From assembly GCA_025677835.1 (NCBI GenBank), contig JAIXMR010000017.1, forward strand, positions 186,001-250,000: a stretch of DNA of 64,000 bases, read 5' to 3'. The notes under the pieces are model-generated. The model was not told the origin of the DNA and made no database searches. It saw only the letters and a program-made list of their open reading frames with translations. The translations under genes and the position numbers were made by a program. Below, in pieces: positions 11,929 to 22,990 of this stretch (position 1 is its first letter; the number at the start of each line of letters is the position of its first letter). The stretch comes from Sporodiniella umbellata. Lineage: Eukaryota; Mucoromycota; Mucoromycetes; Mucorales; Rhizopodaceae.

Positions 11929-12213
11929 AATGCTTCTTACTTGACATCCATAAACTTCAATATAAAACTTTCTTCCCTTCCCCAGCTGCTCTGTTTGTGC
12001 TTGAAGATAAGGTACCTGATCAGGTTGAATAAGAGCAGCATCGAGAGGTTTTTTCTTCATGTCACGTTGTGACAAAAAGTCACTTAATGAAGGAGAGCGA
12101 TTGTCAAATACAAGCCGTCTCTTTTTATCAACTGGTTTGGCCTCTAAAGCATAACAACGAGATATAGATTTCTTTATTTGATTGAACGCTGCCCGGCGAG
12201 AGACTGAAAACAT
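10041..12213 (-). CDS. CDK5RAP1: CDK5RAP1-type tRNA-2-methylthio-N6-isopentenyladenosine synthase
   Basis: Eight exons (11941..12213, 11758..11859, 11567..11677, 11161..11509, 11076..11102, 10852..11006, 10466..10788, 10041..10401) give 566 residues. The enzyme is a radical-SAM methylthiotransferase that makes ms2i6A37 in (mainly mitochondrial) tRNAs. The MTTase domain has its three cluster cysteines in YGCQ (C90), [16 protein letters not shown] (C126) and GCMAERL (C163). The radical-SAM CxxxCxxC is in [11 protein letters not shown] (C240, C244, C247). Further signatures are NVNSFRD, the radical-SAM barrel, and a C-terminal TRAM domain (LVLIDSE ... [11 protein letters not shown]). The chosen N-terminus [20 protein letters not shown] is Arg/Lys/Ser-rich like a mitochondrial presequence. 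An in-frame ATG lies 27 bases upstream. One exon is only 27 nt long. Family assignment is secure. Confidence 0.95.
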
Positions 12214-12493
12214 ATTTAAAAAAAAGTAAAATGTATGCATGGTTGCTTGGTTTTTCTTTTCATTTTCTTACCAAAATTGACAGGTGGCTTGTCTTACATT
12301 ACTGGTAAAACAGCGAACTCCGGGCCGGTAGATAGGTACCAGTTTTGCTTGTCTATTATCAACTGACAAACAGCTGCCAATGGCTTTCAGACCATAAGCT
12401 ATAAGAAGCTATAGAGATCCCAAAGCGCTATACACAAAACTTGTTTCCCATGCTTCCTCCCCCTTCATGAGCTAAAGCACTGAGGAGACACTG

Positions 12494-12529
<36 letters not shown>

Positions 12530-12771
12530 GTTTATTTGTGTAGCTTAATATATAACTATGTTTTTTTTTTTTTACTTGTCTCTGGTATCCGGTAGCATTC
12601 GTTAAAAGCTTTTGGTTTGAGGGTTAAACAAAACTATCAAAATATTCGTTTATTTTTTTTTTTTTTAAAAAAAAAAAAGATATAGTAACAAAAAAGCGTA
12701 TGAAACAAAAAAGGGAAAAACAAAATGAATGGACATGAAGTAGGTAATAAAAGAAAAAGTACAGTACATAG
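12214..12771. other. Intergenic: CDK5RAP1 5' flank and Lys-rich gene 3' flank
   Basis: A possible 5' intron donor for CDK5RAP1 lies at 12271 (see findings). The rest holds a 36-base T tract at about 12494 and smaller A/T runs; no coding signal. Confidence 0.7.
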
Positions 12772-13248
12772 CTATACAGCTATTTGATGTGTTGAGTGAG
12801 TTATTTGATGATCTTGGTCATGATCAGCCTCTGCAGCAAGCGTTAGAAATGCGTTTTGACCCAGTTGTTGCTTGGCCCACAAAAGATCAGCTACATGCGG
12901 AGAGTTATCGACAAAAGAGTAAATCATATCCTCAGCAAAATCATGGGTAGAAGAAGTATGTTGCAATGATTCAAGTTCTGAATATCGGTTACAAGTCAGA
13001 TCTGCAAAGCCATCCATATTCAAAGTTTCTTTCTTTGTCTCTTGTATTTTTTCTTTTTTCACTTCTTTGGCCGTTTCTTTTACTACTTGCTTGTTTGCTT
13101 TTTTCGGTGCCTCTTTGGTGATCTCTCTTGTTGGCGTTTTGGGCCTTGCGCTTGTTGGTCCATTTACTAATTCTTTTATTGCTTCTAAAGATTTCATATT
13201 TTGACGGGAGCGACCTTTAGGGGACGTAGGAATTCTTTTCTTTGACAT
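12772..13248 (-). CDS. Lys-rich unknown protein (158 residues)
   Basis: One uninterrupted frame from MSKKRIPTSPKGRSRQ to HSTHQIAV. Family not recognised. The N-terminal half is strongly basic with alternating Lys/Thr/Glu (KETAKEVKKEKIQETKKE) and probably disordered or helical; SPKGR and TPTR look like proline-directed kinase sites. The C-terminal half is different: acidic, His-containing and better ordered (DMIYSFVDNSPHVADLLWAKQQL), which suggests a short binding domain. No signal peptide or membrane segment. The amino-acid pattern is too structured to be a chance frame. Confidence 0.65.
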   Translation of the reverse strand: MSKKRIPTSPKGRSRQNMKSLEAIKELVNGPTSARPKTPTREITKEAPKKANKQVVKETAKEVKKEKIQETKKETLNMDGFADLTCNRYSELESLQHTSSTHDFAEDMIYSFVDNSPHVADLLWAKQQLGQNAFLTLAAEADHDQDHQITHSTHQIAV

Positions 13249-14506
13249 GAGAGTTGTTTGGTTTTACAAATAAAAAAAAAGTTGAAAGGCGTTTTCATTT
13301 TATTGAAAAAAAAAAAAAAAAAAAAAAGGGAAGGTCCTGTACAACGGACCCGTTTCAAGGTATGCACTTCTTCTTCAGATGAGGGTGACTCCGGGAAAAA
13401 AAAAAAAGGAAAAGGATCATGTCTCCTGATATATACTTTATATATAACAATGGGCCCTCGAATTTGTTGAAGTATGGTTAAATTGTTCATATTTTGTTTT
13501 AGTAAAAACTACAGAAACTGCCCACAACAAAAAGAGCTCAAATTTTATGGCTAATTGTATCATGGTGTTTTTTGTATTTGTCGCTCGTATTTGTGAATCT
13601 GTTTTTTAACAGGTGTTTTTAGTCCGAATAAAACCGTATAAAGTCTGTTCAACTTTCCTCTACACCTACCATTCAAAACCGGCTCTTTTAGGATGAATTT
13701 CTTAGATCCAAGCCTTTTTTTTTTTTTTTTTTTTTGTTTCTGAACATTTGTCTTGATCTCTGCGTATACGGTACGAGTACCTATCATCTGTAGTAACCTG
13801 GGGCAAAGCATTATACTTTCTGAAGTTTCTCGGTGTTATTCTACTATGTACATATAAGCTTTTCTTTACTTCTTTTGCAACAACAATAAATAGAGGGGAC
13901 GCTGTTTTTTGTTTCAAAAGACAGGATTCAATGAATAAATAAAAGGCTATCCAGTACAAAAAAAGTAATGAGTGTAACCTAAACAATAGGGATTACTACT
14001 TTTAAACATATGTTCCCTCATTGTGCCTAGACATCTCCAGTGTTCACAGGTATGTTTACTTTCATTCTGGGTAGAAAAAAAGGTATTTATTATTGTTTCA
14101 ATCTGATATTGTTCCAAAAGAACTGTGCCCTAGATTGGAATTTACGTCTCTTTGCTATTCTATTTTCCAAGATGTACATTAGAAATATGGACTGGCAAAG
14201 CTTCGCTATGGAACGACACTACACGAAGTATCCCGTTGATTATTTATTGAACATGCGTTTGTGAATATTTTGAATTTAACCGAAATCTCCATAAATGTAA
14301 ATTTTTCATCGAATTTTAGCAAGCTATATCCTGGGATTCGCTCGTCGTACTTGTCAAGTATCTACCATGTATCTATACACATATATTTGATTTTTTTTTA
14401 GAGGTTAGTGGCTTTTCATTTTTGCTTCAATTCAATTTTAAAAATCGCATTAGTACTTTTTTAAAGTTTGCTTATACAATCAAATGGGTTTAAGACATGA
14501 TTAAAC

Positions 14507-14556
<50 letters not shown>

Positions 14557-14981
14557 CAAAAAGTTACAAGGAACAATAAATGTATCTTTTTCTAGTAATT
14601 ATTTTTATTTCGGCTTTAGCAACGAGATAGTAGTACCTACTGAAAACCAAAAACAATCAAAAAAGAAGTTTAATAAAAAGCACTTTTGAAAATAGCATAA
14701 GACAATAGATGATACATGAAAGTCGTAGGTAAAGCTATAAAAACCTTTTTGTTTGTTTGTTTAAAAAATTACATTACAAAAAGTAGAAAATTTCAAATCG
14801 GATCAATGCGGTCTAAGCCAAAAGACAAAGGTTTTACATACATTCTTCATGCCTTTTATTTTCTTGGAAAAAATACCAAAAATCTTTACCTAAGAAAAAA
14901 AGGTTATAAATACAGAGTATCAGAAAGGCTCTTTTTTGCTTTCGAAATCTTGTTTGTTTATTTTTTTTTTTTGATAAAAGA
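13249..14981. other. Intergenic with a 48-base T tract
   Basis: No supported gene in 1.7 kb. Poly-A/T tracts abound. Short reading frames at 13258-13470 and 14040-14264 have no splice support and biased composition. The right end is the 5' flank of the Ecm33-like gene. Confidence 0.65.
14509..14556. repeat. Poly(dT) tract, 48 bases
   Basis: Uninterrupted run of T, the longest homopolymer I see in the window. Runs of this length are stiff and nucleosome-disfavouring, and the exact count is unreliable in most sequencing. Confidence 0.95.
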
Positions 14982-16311
14982 ATGTCGCGTTTGTCCTTAA
15001 GCACTATTGTTATTGCCGCTCTAGTTTCCATCGCCTTAGCTGCGGGTATGCTTTTTCTACTGTTAATAAATAATAACTAATATGAAATGTATTTAAACAG
15101 TTGACCCTACCTGCGAAAAAAACTTGAATGTAATGAACCAGAGCGACCTGAATACCATTCAGCATTGCAAGAATTTCCAAGGCACCATCACCATCTCAAA
15201 GATTGGACCTGCACCCTCTCTTCGCCTAGATGGCGTCGAAAATTTAGTGGGAGATTTAATTTTGACTGGAAACTCTGATCTGGGTGCTTTTAGTGCACCT
15301 AGTCTCAAGACTGTACAGGGCTCCGTTAGAATAGAAAACCATACTATCCTTTCTAAAGCAGAGTTTCCTCAATTAACAGAAGTAAAAGAACTTGCCTTTT
15401 CTGTCCTGCCTGCTCTTGAAAATATCCGATTTCCCGCTGGATTGTCTAAAGTCAGTACTATGAAGATCGAGGATACACGTGCACCAAAAGTGGATGGATT
15501 CAAAGCAGAAACCATTAGTTCATTTGTATTGAACAATAACAATTATATGAAGTCTTTTGACTTCTCTTCTGTCAAGCAAGCTGACGAAGTTATGATTCTT
15601 GGTAACAATCGCGTATTGAGCTTCGACGTAAGTATTTAAAATGCTTTTCTAGAAAAAAAGCTTTTACAATTTTTTTTCCTTTAGGCAAGCAAACTAGAAG
15701 TATTAAAAACAGCTAAAATATTGAACTTGGCACAAATTCAATTGGACGCTTTGACTCAAGTTCGATCCGATATCTCTTTCCTTGAAAACGAGTTTAGTTC
15801 TCTTAAAATGGATTCACTTCAAACTATTGGTGGCACATTTACTCTTGCAAACAACAACAAGCTAGCTGAAACTTCATTTAAAGGTCTGAATCTGATCAGT
15901 GGAGCTCTCTCCATTGGAAGCAATAGCGCCCTGAGCTCTATTGATGGTTTCACTAGCTTAGCAGAAATCCATGGTACCTGCGACTTGGCTGGCAGCTTTG
16001 ATACCTACTCACTCCCAGCTCTACAGGACGTTAGGGGTGGTATGCGTATCCAAACAACGTCTTCCAAACTTGCTTGTTCTGATATTGAACGCAGATTGAA
16101 AGGTGAGAATATCGTCAAGGGAACCGCTTGGAGTTGTTCCGCTAGTATGTCAGAAGATCAAATGGCTCCTACACTCGGGCAAAATCCCTCTATGGGTAAC
16201 AGTGCTAAGGTAGACATCAAATCGAAAAAAGAAGTTGAGAGTAGCGCTTCAGCTCTTTATGGATCTTTTGGATTGTTTGCCATAATGGGATTATCACCAT
16301 TTTTCTTTTAA
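14982..16311 (+). CDS. Ecm33/Sps2-like GPI-anchored cell-wall protein
   Basis: Exons 14982..15045, 15101..15627 and 15685..16311 give 405 residues. Residues 1-21 are a signal peptide (MSRLSLSTIVIAALVSIALA). The mature N-terminus has a Cys-containing cap (VDPTCEKN), followed by repeated receptor-L-domain/leucine-rich units (LRLDGVENLVGDLILTGN, LKTVQGSVRIENH, LQTIGGTFTLANNNK) typical of the Ecm33 family, and a second Cys pair near residues 320-345. The C-terminus is a small-residue Ser/Ala stretch then a hydrophobic end (LYGSFGLFAIMGLSPFFF), the pattern of a GPI-attachment signal. Members are plasma-membrane or wall proteins needed for wall integrity. Assignment is confident at family level. 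Confidence 0.88.
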
Positions 16312-16714
16312 TATCTAGACTTGGTATGCTGTTGGTTCTTACTAACTATTAAAGCAAAAAACCAAAAAAAAAAAAAAAAAAAGCTTAAAAAAATTATACA
16401 CAATAAACTTCGTTTGCTCTTTTGTTTCTGCAAAAAGAAACCTCCCCCTTATAGAAACTTTACCAGACAGCACATTAAATTTTTTCGAAACCAAATCTAT
16501 CTTCGTCCATATTATTATAAACAAGTATGAAAAAGCATCCTTGTCTTAGACTGGTTTTCCTCAGTCGTCTAATTTTCAATATATTTTGTTTGTATAATAT
16601 CTTTAATCGTCTCGTTTTAGACTAAAACAACAAAGGTCGAAATATTTCAATTCCGCAGGTTTGCACTGGAAAATATTTTTTTTTTTCTTTTTTTTTTTTC
16701 TCTTGCCAAACAGC
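16312..16714. other. Intergenic: Ecm33-like 3' end to eIF2-beta promoter
   Basis: AT-rich spacer with an 18-base A run and two T runs. No coding signal on either strand. Confidence 0.7.
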
Positions 16715-17853
16715 ATGTCGGATAACGAGAAAGAGTTGATCAAAGAACAATTTGAGGATGAAGAGGTTTATATGAGAAATCCCGGAATCAGTCAAGACTG
16801 TTGTCGAACTTTTAAAAAAAAAAATTAGGTCGACTTTTCAAAGTTAAAAAAGAAGAAGAAGTCAAAGAAGAAGGTCGAGGCTGAAAACGAAGTTGAGGCA
16901 GAAGAGCCTGTTGAACAGGAAGGTAAATAGACGGGCAAAAGTTTTTTTTTTTTTTTTTTAAAAAAAAAAGGAGGCTTAAGGTATCGGTTTTTTAGAGCCT
17001 ACAGAAGACGACCCTGATGCTATGTTTGCCGACCTGAAAAAGAAAAAAAAGAAGAAGTCTAAGCCAGTTGAAGAGGTATATCCGAACAAACATACACATA
17101 CACGTTGCATCTAAATTTTTTTTTTTTTAGGAAACCAATACGGGCTCTCAAGAGGCCGTAGAGGAAGATTTGGATTTTGTTGGCCTAAAAAAAAAAAAGA
17201 AGACAAAGAAATCCATGGCTCAATTTGAAGCTGATTTAGCTGATGAGAACGCAAACAGCGGTGAGCCTGAAGAAGAAAAAGTCATGAAAAAAGGCGGTGA
17301 AGAGGCATGGCTGAAAAGTGATAGAGATTATGCTTATGAAGAGGTATAGTAGAAAGCAACATACTTGTACCTAATTTTCCTTTTGCTGATCCAGCTTGTG
17401 GACCGCGTGTTTGATATCTTAAGACAAAATAACCCAGAGTTGGCTGGTGAAAAGAGGAAATACACCATCGTTCCACCTTCAATTCATCGAGAAGGTACCA
17501 AAAAAACAATTTTTGCAAACGTGGCAGATATTTCCAAAAGGCTTCACCGTCCTGCGGAACATGTTATTCAGTTTTTGTTTGCTGAATTGGGTACTACTGG
17601 GTCCATTGATGGTGGACAACGTTTGATTATCAAAGGCCGATTTCAACAAAAACAGGTTGAAAGCGTATTACGTCGCTATATTGTTGAGTATGTTACCTGT
17701 AAAACTTGTAAATCGCCCAACACTATTATGACCAAGGACAACAGACTGTATTTCAATACCTGTGAAAACTGCGGTTCTACTCGTTCTGTTTCTGCAATTA
17801 AAACAGGTTTCAAGGCACAAACCAAAGAGGATAGACGTGCGCTTAGAGCTTAA
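16715..17853 (+). CDS. SUI3: Translation initiation factor eIF2 subunit beta
   Basis: Exons 16715..16765, 16829..16922, 16996..17075, 17131..17343 and 17395..17853 give 298 residues. eIF2-beta is part of the GTP-dependent ternary complex that brings initiator tRNA to the 40S subunit. The N-terminal half has three separate poly-lysine blocks ([30 protein letters not shown]), the known contact sites for eIF5 and eIF2B-epsilon, each on its own exon. The C-terminal half is the conserved alpha/beta domain ([18 protein letters not shown]) and the C4 zinc ribbon with Cys248, Cys251, Cys269 and Cys272. Length is in the range of fungal orthologs. It converges with the pallidin-like gene, with 63 bases between stop codons. 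Confidence 0.95.
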
Positions 17854-17916
17854 ATGTATCAATAAAAATCACACAGGAAACCGAGCATATGTGTATGTGC
17901 ATCTGGCATATCCACT

Positions 17917-18552
17917 TTATTTCGTTTCTCTTTTTCTTTGTGGCTTCCAGTTCAAACCATCGTCTTTATCATCTAATGCTATCTGTCTTGCTTTGATTTT
18001 TTTCTTTTTTACTGTCTTTGGTATGGCTGTACTGTTGGATATTTTTGGTATAGGAGATGCTGCTACAATTTGGTCTTTTTCCTTCTCTGTACGTTTAATG
18101 TCTTCTACTTGAGACAAATAGTCTATTTTTATCTTTTTCAGTTTTTCTGCTCGTACAGACAACTGCTTTGATCTTCCACTAAGCATGGACATAGTGGCTT
18201 TGATAGATAGCAACTTTGTATGATAAATAGACACTTTATCCATCTATATGTATGTGTGTTCATTCTTAGCTGAAACAAAAAATAGAGTACTGACTTACAT
18301 TGCCCTTTATTTCTGATAAATCTTTATCTGAGATTAGCGAATCTTCTTTTGTCTTTACGATTATATCGCTTAATTCAGTTTGTGCATTTCTGTATTGAGA
18401 TGTATTAAAAAGAATAGCAAATGCAAATTTATGAATTCTTTGTTGAATTTGTCTTCTTTTATCCTCTATTACTTTATTAAAAGCAGCTGCCCCTCGAGTC
18501 GTTCTACTGTGGATTGCATTTGCACATTGTAATTTGAAGAAGCTGTAGCCAT
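17917..18552 (-). CDS. Pallidin/BLOC1S6-like protein, with apparent frameshift in exon 1
   Basis: Exon 2 (17917..18243) joins in phase to the end of exon 1 (..18299) and codes a long coiled coil. Its start aligns by eye with the pallidin core pattern Y-H-x-K-L-x-x-I-x-x-x-M-x-M-L, here IYHTKLLSIKATMSML, then RAEKLKKIK; the tail is Lys-rich. Pallidin is a BLOC-1 subunit acting in endosomal sorting. Exon 1 opens with ATG at 18552 and reads MATASSNYNVQMQSTVERLE to LLLIK, then hits TAA; one base over, the frame continues as VIEDKRRQIQQRIHKF into the junction. I see no intron that repairs this. It may be a sequence error, an unusual start, or a broken gene. Confidence 0.55.
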
Positions 18553-18914
18553 TTTTTTGGTTAGAAAGTATTAAAAAAAGAGTGCATACACGCTATTTTT
18601 TATAGCGGCCTAATCATATTCTGATAATGAGCTGTCACCCACCCACCCTTATTTTTTCAAAATAGTTCGTATTACCGTTCTTAACTTTGTACTATTTTTT
18701 TCTCTGTTTGCTATTTGATAATAAAGCAAAGATGCTTTGCATAAGTGTATTTCGTTCTCTTAAAAACCAATTACACGTGATATACCAGGATCCTCAAGCT
18801 TAAAACTTTTTTCTTTGCCTAGATAAAAAACTAAATCATATAGGCTTCAAACAAAGTCTTCAACATTAGTGTTCCAATTATAATAATTCATATTCTCTCC
18901 ACGCTGCTCTGATC
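18553..18914. other. Intergenic left of the MITE-like element
   Basis: Non-coding AT-rich sequence; 5' flank of the pallidin-like gene. Confidence 0.6.
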
Positions 18915-19060
18915 AACAAAAAGTAATCGAACCCCCTTGTACTAGACTTTTTTTTTATTTTTGCTTCATTTATAGCATTCAATACGTATGATCTCGTAAA
19001 TAGATAGCGCTAAAACGCAACACCGTCCACTAATGATACTATTTTCAGTCTGAAAACGCT
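18915..19060 (+). repeat. Left terminal inverted repeat of the MITE-like element
   Basis: Pairs with 19574..19708 on the opposite strand; carries a 12-base insertion absent from the right arm. Confidence 0.85.
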
Positions 19061-19573
19061 GCGGTTGGTTACCCTTTCAGTTCCAACTAGCTTAAAGTAA
19101 AGCTGATGTTACTAAATTAGACTTTGTAGGTAATATAACAGAGAAAACGGACTCGATAAGCCCAGAAAGCTTACCCACAAAAAACGCAAGTTTGGATACA
19201 TACAGACCATCCGTGCCCAAACTTAACCAGTCTTGAAAGGTGTAACATTCCTCTTATTAGGAAAAACATTGACAGTAGTCAAATAAAAGAACAGTAAAAG
19301 TCCATTCAAAAGAAAGCAGTTTAGCTAGAAATTTCAAAGGACTTCAAAATGATTTTGGCCTGTTTCATACCTGCTTAGAAAACATGCTTAAATTCTTCAA
19401 ACTATTTTAATCATGTTCTATTCGCCTCAAAGCTTTCACCAGGAAAGATTACCCGCCCCACAAGAAAAAAGTGCGCCTAAAAATCAATTCAAACCCCAGT
19501 AACAATCACGCAACGTACGACAGCAATTGAGAGCTTTGTGTAAGCTCACAGCCTTTTCTTTTATTGAGGTTGT

Positions 19574-19708
19574 AGCGTTTTCAGACCAAAAATAGCACCA
19601 TTAGTGGACGGTGTTACGTTTTAGCGCTATCTATTTACGAGATCATACGTATTGAACGCAAAAATAAAAAAAAATGTCTAGTACAAGGGGGTTCGATTAG
19701 CTTTTGTT
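19574..19708 (-). repeat. Right terminal inverted repeat of the MITE-like element
   Basis: Reverse complement of the left arm with a few substitutions, for example ACGTAACACC against ACGCAACACC. Confidence 0.85.
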
Positions 19709-20021
19709 AGTCACATATAACATAGATGTGCATTTATGCTATTTATATATACATATACCTCGGTTATCTTTGGAGCAAAAGCTATGTCAAATGCAAAGCA
19801 ACAATAAGTGTGAGAAAGTAGGTGCTCCTTAAGATTTGTTAATCTTATTTCTTGCTTACTTAAAGCAGGCTGTACTCAAACTTGAATCAAGTCAGCAGAG
19901 ATCCGACAATCGGACCGTTTCCCATTTTACCTTTTTTAAACCAAAATCTCCTTTTTCAATACGCATCGCCTATTTAATTTCCTGCCATTTAAGCTTATAT
20001 CTTTTTTTACGCATTTCTTTC

Positions 20022-22379
20022 ATGATTCTCAAAAGTACACTTATTGTCCTATTCGGAGCTTTCTTTGTAATGGGAGAATCATTCAAACCAGAGCACTTGA
20101 TTGAACTTCCAATCTCCACAGTCCCTGTTGCTTCACCTAATGGTTCATTAGCAGCTTTTTCTCAATCAGTTTACAATATTCAAGACGGGAAGGTAAAGAA
20201 TAACAGAAAACAAGTACAGTTATGCCAACCTTTTTTTTTTTTTTGGTAGTCTGTACGCAACTTACATTTGCTGAATATCAAAACTAATGAGGTGCACGCG
20301 TTAACTGAGCCTTCTTACACAAGTGGAGATAGCGAGCCTTTTTTCTTGGATGATGACCACCTGGCTTATTTTCATCACCAGGAGGGTGAGGCAGTTGACC
20401 AGCTGTATGTGCTTGACTTAAAAAATAAGAAGTCATATCCTTTGACAGATTTTCCTATTGCTTTCGGAGATTTGAAATATAATGTCCAACACAAACTTTT
20501 GGTTTTTTCTGCTGCTGTATACGAGGATGGCTCCATAGATGGGGCTGTAAAAAGAGACAAGGAAACTGAAGAAACAAAAAAAGATTCGGGAGTCGTATTT
20601 GATACGCTTATGGTTAGGTAAGCTTTTTCTTTTTTTGAAAGAGACGCTAAAAACGATTCAGACACTGGGATAAGTTTGTAACCAAAAAAAAAAACAATTT
20701 GTTTGCAGTATCTCTCAGTTTTGAGGCTGGAAAGTACGAAATTTCGGGTGAACCCTTAAATCTCTTGAAAAATACTGGATTAGAGTCTCCCTTGTTTGCT
20801 TTAGGTGATGCATCCAACTATGCTATTTCACCCGATGCTTCTCATGTTGCCTTCATCGCTAAAACGCCTGAACGCGATAATGCTTGGCAAACCTCTGCGC
20901 ATTTGCATTTGGTTTCTACTCGTGGAGGTCACCTTAAAACTATCAATGGTGATATTCCTGCTGCTTCATCTTCCCCTCTCTTTTTGTCTGACGATGAGTT
21001 AGTTTATTTCCAAATGAGAGTTCCTCAATATGAAAGTGACCGAAATCGAATTACTATCTACAATATCAAAACCGAAGAGCGTCGTGTAGTAGCTGAAGAC
21101 TGGGATAGCAGCCCTGAAGAAGTAGCCTCAGACGGTAAGCAGCTGTTTGTTACAGCTGCAAGTCAAGGTCATAAGAAAATGTTTTCTATCGATCTGGAAA
21201 CACAGGAGATCAATGAACTTACTCATAAATACGGGTCTAGTAGTCCTCAAGTTTTGCCTTCTGGAAAGATTCTCTTAGGTATCAGCTCTTATTCACAACC
21301 ATCTCGCCCTCATGTTCTTGACCCTTCCACCAAGCATATTAAAGCTTTGGGTAGCAAACTCGAAGGAATTGATTTTTCAGAAGCAGAAGAATTTAGATTC
21401 AAAGGCGCCAACGATGAGGAGGTACACGGTTGGTACCTGAAGCCTACCAATTTTGAAAGCCACAAGAGGTATCCTGTAGCCTTTTTAATTCACGGTGGCC
21501 CTCAAGGTGCATTCACAAATAGTTGGTCACAACGATGGAATCCTCAAATATTTGCTAGTGCTGGTTATGCTGTTGTAGCAATTAATTTTCATGGATCTAC
21601 TGGCTATGGTCAAGATTTCACTGACTCGATTGGTGGAAACTGGGGCACGTTGCCTTACGAAGATCTTGAGATAGGGTTAGATTATGTGCTGAATAAATAC
21701 AGCTACTTGGATCCTGAGCGCGTTGCTGGTCTAGGCGCTTCCTATGGTGGATATATGATCAATTGGTTAAATGGCCATAGCAAGAAATTTAAGGTCTTTG
21801 TAAATCATGACGGTATCTTTTCAACAACACAAGCCTATTATAATACAGACGAACTGTATTTCCCTGAAAGAGACGTAAAAAAAAAAAAGAAAACAAAAAC
21901 AAACAAGATTCTAAGTTTATACTTCCTTTCTTTAGATTGGTGGTTCACCCATCGACCCTAAAAATAGAGAAAACTTTGAAAAGTTTTCCCCTGCCAACTT
22001 TGTTCACAACTGGAAAACACCTACTTTGTTTATTCACGGTAAGGCTATTTTCTTTTTTTTTTTTTTTTCAAGAAAAACTGTGTGAATCCGGTTGTCTAAA
22101 GATATTCTTTGTTTTTTTAGGTGGCCTAGATTTCAGATTAACCTTAGCTGAGTCTTTGTCCGCATTTACTGCACTCCAAAGACAAAATGTTCAATCCCGA
22201 TTACTCTATTTCTCTGACGAAAATCACTGGGTTACTAAATCCGCTAACTCTCTCAGATGGCATAGAGAAGGTAACACAGTAACAGATATATTTAAATATT
22301 GATATTAATTGTCATGATAGTATTGGACTGGATCAACGAACACACCAAGAGCCACAAGACTGCTTTGCGTATACAATAA
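20022..22379 (+). CDS. Secreted dipeptidyl-peptidase V-like serine peptidase (S9C)
   Basis: Exons 20022..20192, 20250..20617, 20662..21874, 21936..22038, 22121..22270 and 22321..22379 give 687 residues. A signal peptide (MILKSTLIVLFGAFFVMGES) is followed by a seven-bladed beta-propeller region (for example YAISPDASHVAFIAKTPERD) and a C-terminal alpha/beta-hydrolase domain. The nucleophile is in GLGASYGGY (Ser540), the acid in GGLDFRL (Asp622), and the His in DENHW (His654), the order and motifs of prolyl-oligopeptidase family S9C. The HGGPQG oxyanion loop is present. Such enzymes release X-Ala and similar dipeptides outside the cell; fungal DppV proteins are known secreted antigens. The length is usual for the family. 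All splice phases close. Confidence 0.93.
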
Positions 22380-22477
22380 ACCGAAAATAATATGTCAAAA
22401 TAAATACGCAACACTTTTCATTTTTTTTTCTGGCCTGCAAAAAAAAAAACCAAGAAACATTGTTTGCCTTTGACTAT

Positions 22478-22990
22478 TTATTCTTTTAATTTGCGCTTTT
22501 TGTCTTTTTTAGTTATTTGTTCGTCTTGACTTGATTCCTCTTCCTCTGCTTTTTGTGTTAATGCCTTTTGATAGGTGGATGAGCTAAGAGAAAATAATCG
22601 ATCTAGTTCGGTGAATTTTGGTTTTCTTCTATCTGTTCTAGTGTTTAAATAACCGTCAAATCCTCGGATGATATTTCCATTGTTTTGTGTGTCTTCCAAA
22701 TAAGAGCCTTCAAATTTGTAAATGGAATGTTCCAGGTTTACCTGAAATTAAAGAGTGAGTAGACAGAAACAAAAAGGGAAAATATTTGGAGCTGAAGTAT
22801 GTTACCAAATTGGCATCTATTTGCTTCTTTCTATTTAATATTGCTTTTAATTCTTGTTTTGCCTCATTGTACTTTTGCTGTATTTCTTGATGTTCAGGTG
22901 CAGTTTCTGACTAACACAGTATAAATTTCTGAAGAACAGTAATCTGACTCTTTTTTTTTCTTTTACATTAGATTCCTTAGCATCTGACAT
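22478..22990 (-). CDS. EAF6: NuA4 histone acetyltransferase subunit EAF6
   Basis: Exons 22967..22990, 22806..22910 and 22478..22741 give 130 residues. The N-terminal helix ([20 protein letters not shown]) is a leucine-zipper-like coil, followed by the family signature [16 protein letters not shown] and [11 protein letters not shown]. Eaf6 (MEAF6 in animals) is a small shared subunit of the NuA4 and NuA3/MOZ-type acetyltransferases. The tail is acidic then Lys-rich ([10 protein letters not shown]), probably nuclear targeting. It converges with the dipeptidyl-peptidase gene, with 98 bases between stop codons. Confidence 0.93.

Larger units (their letters stand above)
18915..19708. mobile_element. 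MITE-like element with ~140-bp terminal inverted repeats
   Basis: The left arm (18915..19060) and right arm (19574..19708) are inverted copies, nearly identical over long stretches: AATCGAACCCCCTTGTACTA, then TTCAATACGTATGATCTCGT, TAGATAGCGCTAAAACG and CACCGTCCACTAATG, ending at TCTGAAAACGCT. The left arm has an extra 12 bases after TTTTTGC. The ends begin AACAAAA. The ~510-bp centre has no reading frame of note and no transposase remnant, so this is a non-autonomous element. I could not identify a clear target-site duplication; flanks are GATC on the left and AGTCAC on the right. Confidence 0.85.

Noticed and set aside
13258..13470. Small plus-strand Lys-rich frame upstream of the Lys-rich gene
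   Set aside because: Dominated by poly-A; no conserved pattern and no partner exon.
19681..19700. GGTTCGATT resembling a tRNA B box
   Set aside because: It lies in the inverted-repeat arm, with no cloverleaf or A box around it.
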